A stretch of 14,195 nucleotides of DNA, taken from the NCBI GenBank assembly GCA_036389375.1, contig DASVQA010000250.1, positions 1 through 14,195 of the forward strand, read 5' to 3'. The stretch is from QHXQ01 sp036389375 (GTDB taxonomy: Bacteria; Acidobacteriota; Blastocatellia; Pyrinomonadales; Pyrinomonadaceae). Positions 1-6,802 of this stretch are shown here, one piece after another. Position numbers and translations under genes: made by a program. Below the pieces are notes generated by a model. The model had not been told where the DNA came from, made no database searches, and was given only the letters and a program-made list of their open reading frames with translations. How positions within the stretch are numbered: position 1 is the stretch's first letter; each line of letters begins with the position of its first letter.

Positions 1-224
1 TAATGTAGGAATTGAAAACTCCACGCCGCGCCGACGAGCCAGAACGTGCCGAACAACGCGTTGAGATGCGCGGCGCGCGCCAGTTGCGGCGTCAGCACCG
101 GATCGCCGATGCCGAACTTCTTTGTCACCGCCGCCGCCAGCCAGAAGCCTGTAACCATCCCAAGCGAGAACAACAGCGCTCCGGCGAACGCCATGCGTTT
201 GCGAATCTGATCTATTTCAGTCAT
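1..224 (-). CDS. HAB mutase / styrene-oxide isomerase-like small membrane protein (partial, C-terminus outside window)
   Basis: The reading frame starts at ATG 224-222 and stays open to the window edge, giving 74 residues of an unfinished protein. It begins MTEIDQIRKR, then has a hydrophobic helix (about residues 11-33, AGALLFSLGMVTGFWLA), a short polar loop, and a second hydrophobic stretch (about 56-73) introduced by ARAAHLNALFGTFWLV. The order basic N-terminus, G-L-x-T-G helix, then an R/A-A-H-L-N-x-L-x-G segment recalls the four-helix membrane family of hydroxylaminobenzene mutase and styrene-oxide isomerase, whose members isomerise small aromatic compounds. That assignment is by pattern only. 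It lies 108 bp downstream of glcF on the same strand, so it could be cotranscribed or have its own promoter. The opposite-strand frame over this DNA is Arg-rich and looks like a shadow. I am fairly sure of the gene and only moderately sure of the family. Confidence 0.6.
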   Translation of the reverse strand, partial: MTEIDQIRKRMAFAGALLFSLGMVTGFWLAAAVTKKFGIGDPVLTPQLARAAHLNALFGTFWLVGAAWSFQFLH

Positions 225-291
225 AAGCGAGCAAAGCGGCGAGTGCTAATAGTCAGGTGGTAAAAGTTTGCGGCTGCCCGGCGCGAGACTT

Positions 292-322
292 TGCGCGCGC
301 TAAACCGCCCGGAGCGCGCGCA
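292..322 (-). terminator. GC-rich hairpin downstream of glcF
   Basis: A perfect 10-bp inverted repeat (TGCGCGCGCT at 292-301, AGCGCGCGCA at 313-322) encloses an 11-base loop and begins about 10 bases after the glcF stop codon. On the minus strand it is followed by AAAGTCTC, not a T-run, so it is not a canonical intrinsic terminator in the glcF direction. The TTTTA tract lies on the plus-strand side. It could stabilise the 3' end of the glc message, assist Rho-dependent ending, or be chance in this GC-rich DNA. Confidence 0.35.
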
Positions 323-332
323 TTTTAACGTG

Positions 333-1673
333 TCAGTCAGCGCTTGTCACTGTCTGATAAAAACCGGCCTGTCGGTACGACTCGTCGAGTAATTCAACCG
401 GATGACAGACACGCAAGGGGAGTCCGCGCAACTGCGCGCCCGCGCTGATCTGCATGTGACAACCGGGATTGCCCGTCGCCACAAGCGGCGCGCCCGTCGC
501 CGCTACGTGCTTGAGTTTTTCAGCCAGCACACGCGCGGCCAGCTCCGGCTCAAGCATGTTGTAGACGCCCGCGCCGCCACAGCACACGTCGCTGCCTGTG
601 AGCGGCGCAAAGACAAGATCGGGAATGGCGCTCAGCAGCGCCAACGGCTCAGTCGTGGCGCGCTGCCCGTGTAGCAGATGGCACGAAGCATCATAGGTCG
701 TGACGGGCGCGGAGATGTGTGCGCCTGTGCGCAGACCCGTCGCCTGCAACTGCTGGCTAATGTCGCGCACACGCGCACTGAAGCGGCGTGCGCGGCCGGC
801 GTACTGCGGATCGCCGGCCAGTAGTTGCCCGTAGGACGCGAGCATTGCGCCGCAGCCACCGGCATTCGTGACGACCGGCGCAGCCTGTTCGTCCGCGAAG
901 GCTTCGATGTTCTGCCGCGCAAGCTGGCGCGCACCCGCTAGATCGCCCGCGTGCGCGTGCAGCGCGCCGCAACAGACCTGTCCGCGCGGGCGCTCGGTCT
1001 GACAACCGTTCGCCGCGAGCACGCGCGTCGTCGCGCGATTGATGCGCGCGAACAGGCCTTCCATCACGCAGCCCGCAAATAGCAGCGCGCGTGCGTCGTT
1101 CGCGGCGACGGCCGGAGGCTGCGTGTGCGCGGGCGCGGGCGCGGCGCGCTCGGTTAAAGGTATGGCGGCCGAGCCGGCGAGCAGCGCAAGCGCAAAGTCG
1201 AAGCGCGGGGCTAGGAGGCGCGGCAGTTTCGTTGCGCGTAAAAGTTTGGCGAGGCGCAGGTCGCGCGCGCCACGCGCGGCTGAAAAGGCGAGGCGCAGGC
1301 GCGCAGGGTGCAGCCAGATGTGCCGCAACGCAAACCGCAGCAGGCGATTCGTCCAGCCAGTCCGCACGCGCACGCGCTGCAAGTCCGCGCGCGCCGCTTC
1401 GAGCAGTTGCCCATACTCGACGCCCGCCGGGCACGCGCTCTCGCACGCGCGACAGCCAAGACAACGATTGATGTGGCGCTCGAAGGTGGGCGAAGTCGCG
1501 GGCAAGCGGCCTTCCTCGACCGCGCGCATCAGGTAGATGCGCCCGCGCGGGCCGTCGTTCTCGTCGCCCGTATGCACGTAGGTCGGGCACGCTTCAAGAC
1601 ACAGCCCGCAATGCACACACGCAAGCAGTTTGCTCTCTTCATGGGCGAGCGCCGTGTTGAGTTGCGAAGACAT
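333..1673 (-). CDS. glcF: Glycolate oxidase iron-sulfur subunit GlcF
   Basis: This 446-residue protein is the electron-transfer subunit of membrane-associated glycolate oxidase, relaying electrons from the FAD subunits to quinone. It carries two ferredoxin-type 4Fe-4S motifs: C19, C22, C25, C29-P (CVHCGLCLEACP) and C71, C74, C77, C81-P (CLGCRACESACP). Two CCG domains follow, one around residues 200-245 with QVCCGALHAHAGD and one around 328-410 with DVCCGGAGVYN and NPGCHMQI. This is the order expected for GlcF. It is slightly longer than E. coli GlcF (about 407), mostly through an Ala/Arg-rich stretch near 100-195. The ATG at 1673 lies 64 bp after the glcDE stop and places the first cluster at the usual distance from the N-terminus; no strong Shine-Dalgarno sequence is visible. 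Co-transcription with the fused flavoprotein is very likely. A lactate-utilisation or generic (Fe-S)-binding paralog is the alternative, but the upstream GlcD/GlcE halves favour GlcF. Confidence 0.9.
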   Translation of the reverse strand: MSSQLNTALAHEESKLLACVHCGLCLEACPTYVHTGDENDGPRGRIYLMRAVEEGRLPATSPTFERHINRCLGCRACESACPAGVEYGQLLEAARADLQRVRVRTGWTNRLLRFALRHIWLHPARLRLAFSAARGARDLRLAKLLRATKLPRLLAPRFDFALALLAGSAAIPLTERAAPAPAHTQPPAVAANDARALLFAGCVMEGLFARINRATTRVLAANGCQTERPRGQVCCGALHAHAGDLAGARQLARQNIEAFADEQAAPVVTNAGGCGAMLASYGQLLAGDPQYAGRARRFSARVRDISQQLQATGLRTGAHISAPVTTYDASCHLLHGQRATTEPLALLSAIPDLVFAPLTGSDVCCGGAGVYNMLEPELAARVLAEKLKHVAATGAPLVATGNPGCHMQISAGAQLRGLPLRVCHPVELLDESYRQAGFYQTVTSAD

Positions 1674-1737
1674 CGGTAAACGTTAAGCAGTCGGCGGCAG
1701 GCGTCGGTCGCTGAGCAAACAGCGCACGCCTGCTGCG

Positions 1738-4545
1738 CTAAAAAAATCTTCCGGGCGCAAGCAGCCCCGCCGGGTCGAGTTGCTGTTTGATGCGGCGCAT
1801 CAGTTGTGCGGGTGCGGCGCGCACGCCCCACGCGTCAATCTTTTGCCTGACCTCTGTGGGCGCGCGTTCGACGACGAGCACGCCGCCGAGCGTCTCTGCC
1901 GTGCGACGCACGCGCACGAGTCTCGCGGTCACCTGCGCTGCGCTCTCCGCCGCCGCCTGCATAACACGCACACGTCCATCGCCAAGACCGGCGTGCCAGC
2001 ACAGCGTAGCGTCTCCTTCATGCTCGACCCGCAACGCTGCGATGAGCGCCGGCAAGTCTGTCGGTTTGACGCTTGCGCGCCAGCCGAGTTGATAGCTTGC
2101 GCGGCACGGCTCGGCGGCGAGCGCCTGCCAGAGTGGTGCGTCGGCGGTGATGAGTTCGAGCGCGTCGGCGCGTGCAAACAATGAGCGGGCACGCCGCACC
2201 TGATCGACGACGGTCGCTTCCTTGCTGGCGAAGCGCACGAGCAATGCGCTCTGCCCGTGCGGTGCGTCGAGGCCGAGGCGCGCGGCCAGCGCAGGGCCGA
2301 GCAGTTCAAGGGCGACGGGTAAAAAATCTCCCGCGCGCAACCGGCGCGCACCGTCGAGCAACGTGTCGCCGGACGCGGCGCGGACGACCATAGTTGTCAT
2401 GTGCGCGGGGCGCGGACGCAGCTTGCACGTTAGCTCCGTGATCAGTCCGAGCGTGCCGTAGCTGCCGGTAAACAACTTGCAGAGGTCGTAGCCCGCAACG
2501 TTCTTGACGACGTGGCCGCCGGCCTTGATGTAGCGTCCGTCGGCGAGGACGACGCGCAGCCCGAGCACGTAACCGCGTGGGAGTCCCTGACTGAAACCGT
2601 GCGCGCCGCCGAGGCCGGTGGCGATGACGCCGCCGATGGTCGCGCGCCCGTCGTCCGGCGGATCGATGGGCAGCCATTGACCTGCGCGCCCGGTCGCTTC
2701 GTTGAACGCGGCGAATGTCAGACCCGCTTCGGCGGTGGCGACCAGATCGGCCGGCTCGTGTCGGATGAGCCGCGCCATGCGCCGCGTGTTGATGATGACG
2801 CGCGTGCTGGTGCAAGACTGACCCGCGTCGAGCCACGTAGCCGCGCCGGCCGGTACGACCGGCCAGCCGTCATGCGCGCACAGGCGCATGATCTCGCATG
2901 CCTCTTCGGCCGAAGCAGGCGCGACCGTGACCGCGTCCTGCGCCGCCGCGACGTGCTCAGCGCCGACCAGCGCGGCGAGTTGCCGGTGTGCGCGTTCGGG
3001 TGCAAAGGCAGCGCGAAGCGGTGCGGGCTGCGACCTGTTCGGTGTGCCGCTTGCGGCGAATGGTTGTTGACGTGCGGCGGCGACGAACGCAGCCGGTTGC
3101 GCGTCGGCCGCGTTGCCATTCGCGCGGCGCGTGCCGGCCCGTGCGGCGCGTGCTTCGCCGCAGCCACGCGGGGCGGGGATGATCTTGCCGGGGTTGCATA
3201 AGCCCGACGGGTCGAAAGCCGCGCGCACTTGCAGCATCGTCGCCAGATCGTCGGCGGAAAAGATGAGCGGCAGATAGGCTTTCTTGTCTAGCCCGACGCC
3301 GTGCTCGCCCGTGATCGTGCCGCCGGCGCGTACGCAGGTCTCCACGATCTCATGGCTGGCCGCTTCGACGCGCCGGACTTCGTCCGCGTCGCGCAGGTCG
3401 AAGCAGATGAGCGGGTGCAGATTGCCGTCGCCCGCGTGGAAGACGTTGGCGAGACGCAAATGATAGTGCGCGCCGATGCGATAGATGTCCGCGAGCACTT
3501 CGGGCAGGCGCGAGCGTGGCACGACCGCGTCTTGCAGCATCAGGTCGGGCGCGAGCCGGCCCATCGCGCCAAACGCCCCTTTGCGCGCCGCCCAGAGTTT
3601 TTTGCGCTCGGCCTCGTCGGCTGCGCGGCGCACGTGGCGCGCGCCGTGTGCGCGACAGATCGCTTCAGCTTGCGCCGCTTCATCATCCAGCCCTGCTTCG
3701 AGACCGTCTAGTTCGATAAGGAGCGCGGCCTCTGCGTCGGGTGGCAGCCCCGCCGCAAAGACGCTCGCTTCGACCGCGCGGATCGTCGCGCCGTCTAACA
3801 TCTCCAACGCGGCGGGCACAAGACCGGCCGCGATGATCGCGGAGACGGCGCGGCTCGCCGCGTTCACGTCCGCGAAGTCCGCCAGGAGCGTCCGCACGGC
3901 CGGCGGCAGCGGCACGAGGCGCACGGTCGCTTCCGTCGCAATGCCGAACGTCCCTTCAGCGCCGACGAAGACGCCGAGCAGATCGTAGCCCGGCGCTTCC
4001 GCGCCCGCGCCGCCGAGATCGATCACCGTGCCGTCGCTCAACACGACACGCGCCGCCAGCACATGATCGGTCGTCGTGCCGTATTTCAGACAGTGTATGC
4101 CGCCCGCGTTCTCCGCGATGTTGCCGCCGATGGTGCAGCTTGCGCCGCTCGAAGGATCGGGGACGTAATGCAAGCCGTGCGCGGCGACGGCGCGTGAGAG
4201 TTGCGCGTTGACGAGTCCCGCCTCGACGATTGCGAGCCGGTTCTCAGGTTCGACCTTAAGCACGCGGCGCATGCGCGCAAGCTCTATGACGACGCCTTGA
4301 TCGAGCGCGAGCGCGCCGCCCGACAGACCTGTGCCCGCACCGCGCGGGGCAAACGAGACGCCCGCGCGGGCGAGTTCTTTGACGACGGCGGCGGCCTCGT
4401 CCGTGCTCGTCGGAAAGACGACGGCGCGCGGCCTGTGCTTATGCTGCGTCAACCCGTCGCACTCGTAGACGAGCAGTTCTGCCGGCTCGTTGATGACACC
4501 GTCAGCCCCGACGATGGCGCGTAAGTCTTGGACGAGTTGATCCAC
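1738..4545 (-). CDS. Fused glycolate oxidase flavoprotein, GlcD-GlcE
   Basis: One uninterrupted 935-residue frame contains two flavoprotein units normally encoded by separate genes. Residues 1-457 are a complete GlcD: FAD-binding segment with PRGAGTGLSGG (67-77) and CTIGGNIAENAGG (137-149), then the FAD-oxidase C-terminal domain with HAGDGNLHP (370-378), GEHGVG (413-418) and the closing NPGKIIP (451-457). Residues about 458-515 form an Ala/Arg-rich, probably disordered linker. Residues about 516-935 match GlcE, with IGGVIATGLGG, the signature GHVVKNVAGYDL, GSYGTLGLITEL and the ending LDPAGLLAPGRFF. The reaction expected is oxidation of glycolate (or D-lactate-like 2-hydroxyacids) to the 2-oxoacid, with GlcF as partner. 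The start codon is GTG at 4545. The gene is divergent from the amidohydrolase, 102 bp away. The family role is secure; substrate specificity is not readable from sequence. Confidence 0.9.
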   Translation of the reverse strand: MDQLVQDLRAIVGADGVINEPAELLVYECDGLTQHKHRPRAVVFPTSTDEAAAVVKELARAGVSFAPRGAGTGLSGGALALDQGVVIELARMRRVLKVEPENRLAIVEAGLVNAQLSRAVAAHGLHYVPDPSSGASCTIGGNIAENAGGIHCLKYGTTTDHVLAARVVLSDGTVIDLGGAGAEAPGYDLLGVFVGAEGTFGIATEATVRLVPLPPAVRTLLADFADVNAASRAVSAIIAAGLVPAALEMLDGATIRAVEASVFAAGLPPDAEAALLIELDGLEAGLDDEAAQAEAICRAHGARHVRRAADEAERKKLWAARKGAFGAMGRLAPDLMLQDAVVPRSRLPEVLADIYRIGAHYHLRLANVFHAGDGNLHPLICFDLRDADEVRRVEAASHEIVETCVRAGGTITGEHGVGLDKKAYLPLIFSADDLATMLQVRAAFDPSGLCNPGKIIPAPRGCGEARAARAGTRRANGNAADAQPAAFVAAARQQPFAASGTPNRSQPAPLRAAFAPERAHRQLAALVGAEHVAAAQDAVTVAPASAEEACEIMRLCAHDGWPVVPAGAATWLDAGQSCTSTRVIINTRRMARLIRHEPADLVATAEAGLTFAAFNEATGRAGQWLPIDPPDDGRATIGGVIATGLGGAHGFSQGLPRGYVLGLRVVLADGRYIKAGGHVVKNVAGYDLCKLFTGSYGTLGLITELTCKLRPRPAHMTTMVVRAASGDTLLDGARRLRAGDFLPVALELLGPALAARLGLDAPHGQSALLVRFASKEATVVDQVRRARSLFARADALELITADAPLWQALAAEPCRASYQLGWRASVKPTDLPALIAALRVEHEGDATLCWHAGLGDGRVRVMQAAAESAAQVTARLVRVRRTAETLGGVLVVERAPTEVRQKIDAWGVRAAPAQLMRRIKQQLDPAGLLAPGRFF

Positions 4546-4576
4546 GTGTGCAAGCGGCCGTTGGACTTTGGAAATT

Positions 4577-4607
4577 TTGACCGGACAGGCGTGGTCAATG
4601 ATACACT
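4577..4607 (+). promoter_or_regulatory. Candidate sigma70-type promoter of the amidohydrolase operon with inverted repeat
   Basis: TTGACC at 4577-4582 resembles a -35 box. TACACT at 4602-4607, preceded by TGA, resembles an extended -10 box; the spacer is 19 bp. Transcription would begin near 4614, leaving a leader of about 34 bases before the ATG at 4648. The -35 box is one arm of an inverted repeat, TTGACC (4577-4582) and GGTCAA (4593-4598), and a further CCGGTCA lies at 4614-4620, so a repressor or activator could act here. The match is by eye and the wide spacer lowers confidence. Confidence 0.4.
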
Positions 4608-4647
4608 ACGCGCCCGGTCAGCGCGTAACAGCCCTTTTTGTTCCCTT

Positions 4648-6336
4648 ATGAAACGCAAAACTTTCGGCGCGCTCTGCCTCGTCGCGTGGCTTATGAATGG
4701 CGTCATGCCTGTGCAGGTTAATGGTCAAACGTGGCCGGCCGATCTAGTCGTCGTCAATGCCAACGTCCACACAATGGACAGCGCGCGCCCGCAGGCCGAA
4801 GCGGTCGCGATCTACGGTCAGCGCATCGCCGCCGTCGGTACGACGGCCGAGATCAGACGCATGACCGGCACACAGACGCGCGTCATTGACGCGCACGGCG
4901 CGCTCGTCCTACCCGGCTTCAACGACGCGCACGTGCATTTCATTGACGGCGGCTTTCATCTCGCAAGCGTCTCTTTGCGCGATGCCAGCAGCCCGGCGGA
5001 ATTTGCCGAACGCATCCGGCAGTTCGCCGCCAGAACGCCGAAGGGGCGCTGGATCACGGGCGGCGACTGGGATCACGAGCGTTGGCCGGGCGCGCCGCTG
5101 CCGACGAAGGAGTTGATTGATAGGTTCACGCCCGATCATCCCGTCTTCGTCAACCGGCTCGACGGGCACATGTCGCTCGCCAACAGCGCCGCGCTGAAAC
5201 TCGCGGGCGTAACGCGGGCGACGAAAGATCCGCCCGGCGGGCTGATCGTGCGCGACGCGCAGGGCGAGCCGACCGGCGTCCTTAAAGACGCCGCGATGGC
5301 GTTTGTCAACGACAAGATTCCCGCTCATTCGCTCGACGAGATGCTCGACGCCTTGCGCGCCGCGACGAACCACGCGGCGAGTCTCGGCGTGACGAGCGTG
5401 CAGGACATGTCGGCGGGCGATGATGTGGCGGTCTATCAACTGCTCGCGCGGCGCAGTGAGTTGAAGACGCGCGTCTATGCCGTGCGCTCGCTCATGACGT
5501 GGGAGGCGCTCAGGCGCGTCGGCGTGCTGCGCGCGTTCGGTAACGACCTGATCCGCATCGGCGGCTTGAAAGGCTTTGCCGACGGCAGTCTCGGCTCGAC
5601 CACCGCGCTCATGTTCGAGCCGTACAACGACGCGCCCACGATGCGTGGTCTCGTCGGCGACGAGATGCAGCCCGAAGGCGTGATGCTCGCACGCGTCAAG
5701 GGCGCGGACGCGGTCGGGTTGCAGGTGATGATTCACGCCATCGGCGACGCCGCCAACGATAAAATTCTCTCCATCTACGAACAGGTCGCGCGCGCGGACG
5801 GTGCGCGCGACCGTCGCTTCCGCATCGAGCACGCACAGCACCTGCGCGCGCAGGACATCGCGCGCTTCGGGCGCGACCGCGTCGTCGCCTCGATGCAGCC
5901 CTATCACGCGATTGACGACGGGCGCTGGGCCGAAAAGCGCATCGGGCACGAACGCGCGCGCACCACCTACGCCTTCCGCTCGCTCCTCGACACCGGCGCA
6001 ACGCTCGCCTTCGGCACAGACTGGTACGTCGCGCCGCTCAATCCGCTTCTGGGCATCTACGCCGCCACGACGCGCCGCACGCTCGACGGTCAGCACCCGC
6101 AAGGCTGGATTCCCGAACAGAAGATCACGGTTGAAGAAGCCGTGCGCGCCTACACCGTCGGCTCGGCTTACGCCGAATTTACGGACGACGTAAAGGGCAC
6201 GCTCACGCCCGGCAAACTCGCTGATCTGGTCATCCTAGACCGCGACATCTTCAAGATCGATCCGGTCGAGATCGAACACGCGCGCGTGACGTTGACGATC
6301 ATGGACGGGCGCGTCGTTTACGAGGCGGGCCAATGA
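4648..6336 (+). CDS. Exported YtcJ-like metal-dependent amidohydrolase
   Basis: A 562-residue amidohydrolase of the YtcJ / N-substituted formamide deformylase type (Amidohydro_3). Visible metal-site residues are H95-x-H97 in GFNDAHVHF, K308 in LKGFADGSLGS, H363 in MIHAIGDAAND, H395 in FRIEHAQHL and D458 in AFGTDWY. The N-terminal beta-sandwich strand ADLVVVNANVHTMD and the C-terminal LADLVILDRD are also typical. I place the start at the ATG at 4648, not at the in-frame ATG 120 bp upstream (4528). The shorter form begins with a signal peptide (MKRKTFGALCLVAWLM, cleavage probably near Val-Asn-Gly-Gln at residues 24-27), and the longer one would cross the candidate promoter and overlap the glcDE start. 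Secretion to the periplasm is therefore predicted. It is first of four plus-strand genes. The substrate is unknown: family members hydrolyse N-acyl or formamide bonds, but most are uncharacterised. Confidence 0.85.
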   Translation: MKRKTFGALCLVAWLMNGVMPVQVNGQTWPADLVVVNANVHTMDSARPQAEAVAIYGQRIAAVGTTAEIRRMTGTQTRVIDAHGALVLPGFNDAHVHFIDGGFHLASVSLRDASSPAEFAERIRQFAARTPKGRWITGGDWDHERWPGAPLPTKELIDRFTPDHPVFVNRLDGHMSLANSAALKLAGVTRATKDPPGGLIVRDAQGEPTGVLKDAAMAFVNDKIPAHSLDEMLDALRAATNHAASLGVTSVQDMSAGDDVAVYQLLARRSELKTRVYAVRSLMTWEALRRVGVLRAFGNDLIRIGGLKGFADGSLGSTTALMFEPYNDAPTMRGLVGDEMQPEGVMLARVKGADAVGLQVMIHAIGDAANDKILSIYEQVARADGARDRRFRIEHAQHLRAQDIARFGRDRVVASMQPYHAIDDGRWAEKRIGHERARTTYAFRSLLDTGATLAFGTDWYVAPLNPLLGIYAATTRRTLDGQHPQGWIPEQKITVEEAVRAYTVGSAYAEFTDDVKGTLTPGKLADLVILDRDIFKIDPVEIEHARVTLTIMDGRVVYEAGQ

Positions 6337-6367
6337 AGATTTTGGCAGGCAGTAGTTTGAAATCAAT

Positions 6368-6379
6368 CTTTGATCAAAG
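6368..6379. promoter_or_regulatory. 12-bp perfect palindrome overlapping the SnoaL-gene ribosome binding site
   Basis: CTTTGATCAAAG is fully self-complementary and lies in the 52-bp gap between the amidohydrolase and the SnoaL-like gene. Its right half supplies part of the Shine-Dalgarno-like AAAGG, ending 8 bases before the ATG at 6389. It could be a protein-binding operator or a small RNA hairpin covering the ribosome binding site; a chance palindrome is also possible. No convincing promoter is visible beside it. Confidence 0.3.
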
Positions 6380-6388
6380 GCAGGACTT

Positions 6389-6781
6389 ATGAGTGAACAT
6401 CCTAATGCGGCCGTCTTGCGCCGCGCCTACGAAGCTTTCACGCGCCACGATGTGGCCACGCTCGGCGAGTTGTTTGCCGACGACGTAGTGTGGCACGTGC
6501 CCGGTCGCAGCGCCCTGTCCGGCACGTTTCGCGGGCAGGAGCAGGTCTTCACCTACTTCCGCAATCTGGGCGAGATGTCCGGCGGCACGTTTCGGGCCGA
6601 GCCGCGCGACATCACGACGAGCGAGCAGCACGTCGTCAGCCTTGAGCACCTGACGGCTGAGCGTGATGGCAAGACGCTCGACCTTGAGTTGGCGCTCGTC
6701 GTGCGCGTGCGCGACGGCCAGATCGCCGAGGCGCGCGACTTCTTCTCCGACGCGAACGCGTGGGACGAGTTCTGGACTTAA
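6389..6781 (+). CDS. SnoaL-like / NTF2-fold protein
   Basis: A 130-residue single-domain protein of the SnoaL-like, ketosteroid-isomerase-type fold. The visible pattern is an N-terminal helix with LRRAYEAFTRHDVATLGELF, then ADDVVWHVPGRSALSGTFRG, a helix with VFTYFRNLGEMSGGTF, and four strands ending VVRVRDGQIAEARDFFSD, the usual conserved end of this family. There is no signal peptide, so it is predicted to be cytoplasmic. AAAGGCAGG just upstream of the ATG is a plausible ribosome binding site. It sits 52 bp after the amidohydrolase and 21 bp before gltS, so it is probably cotranscribed with both. Members range from polyketide cyclases and isomerases to non-catalytic binding proteins; no active-site assignment is justified here. 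The fold is fairly sure and the function unknown. Confidence 0.8.
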   Translation: MSEHPNAAVLRRAYEAFTRHDVATLGELFADDVVWHVPGRSALSGTFRGQEQVFTYFRNLGEMSGGTFRAEPRDITTSEQHVVSLEHLTAERDGKTLDLELALVVRVRDGQIAEARDFFSDANAWDEFWT

Positions 6782-6784
6782 CGC

Positions 6785-6792
6785 GAGAGGAG
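6785..6792 (+). promoter_or_regulatory. Ribosome binding site supporting the TTG start of gltS
   Basis: GAGAGGAG ends 10 bases before TTG 6803-6805. It is the strongest Shine-Dalgarno match in this operon and decides the non-ATG start, because no in-frame ATG or GTG follows before conserved GltS sequence begins. Confidence 0.65.
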
Positions 6793-6802
6793 CAGGGGCG
6801 TT

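Noticed and set aside
12..263. Plus-strand open frame of 83 codons at the window start
   Set aside because: Its product is Arg/Gln-rich without motifs, while the minus strand encodes a hydrophobic protein with family-like features.
2512..3201. Plus-strand open frame of 229 codons antisense to glcDE
   Set aside because: It lies over the conserved GlcE half and linker; composition is typical of a shadow frame and no domain is visible.
4528..4647. Upstream in-frame ATG for the amidohydrolase
   Set aside because: It would overlap the glcDE start, include the candidate promoter and bury the signal peptide.
4909..6102. Long open frame (397 codons) on the minus strand inside the amidohydrolase gene
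   Set aside because: It is wholly antisense to a gene with all amidohydrolase metal ligands, is Arg/Val/Ala-rich, shows no motif, and is what high-GC codon bias produces on the opposite strand.
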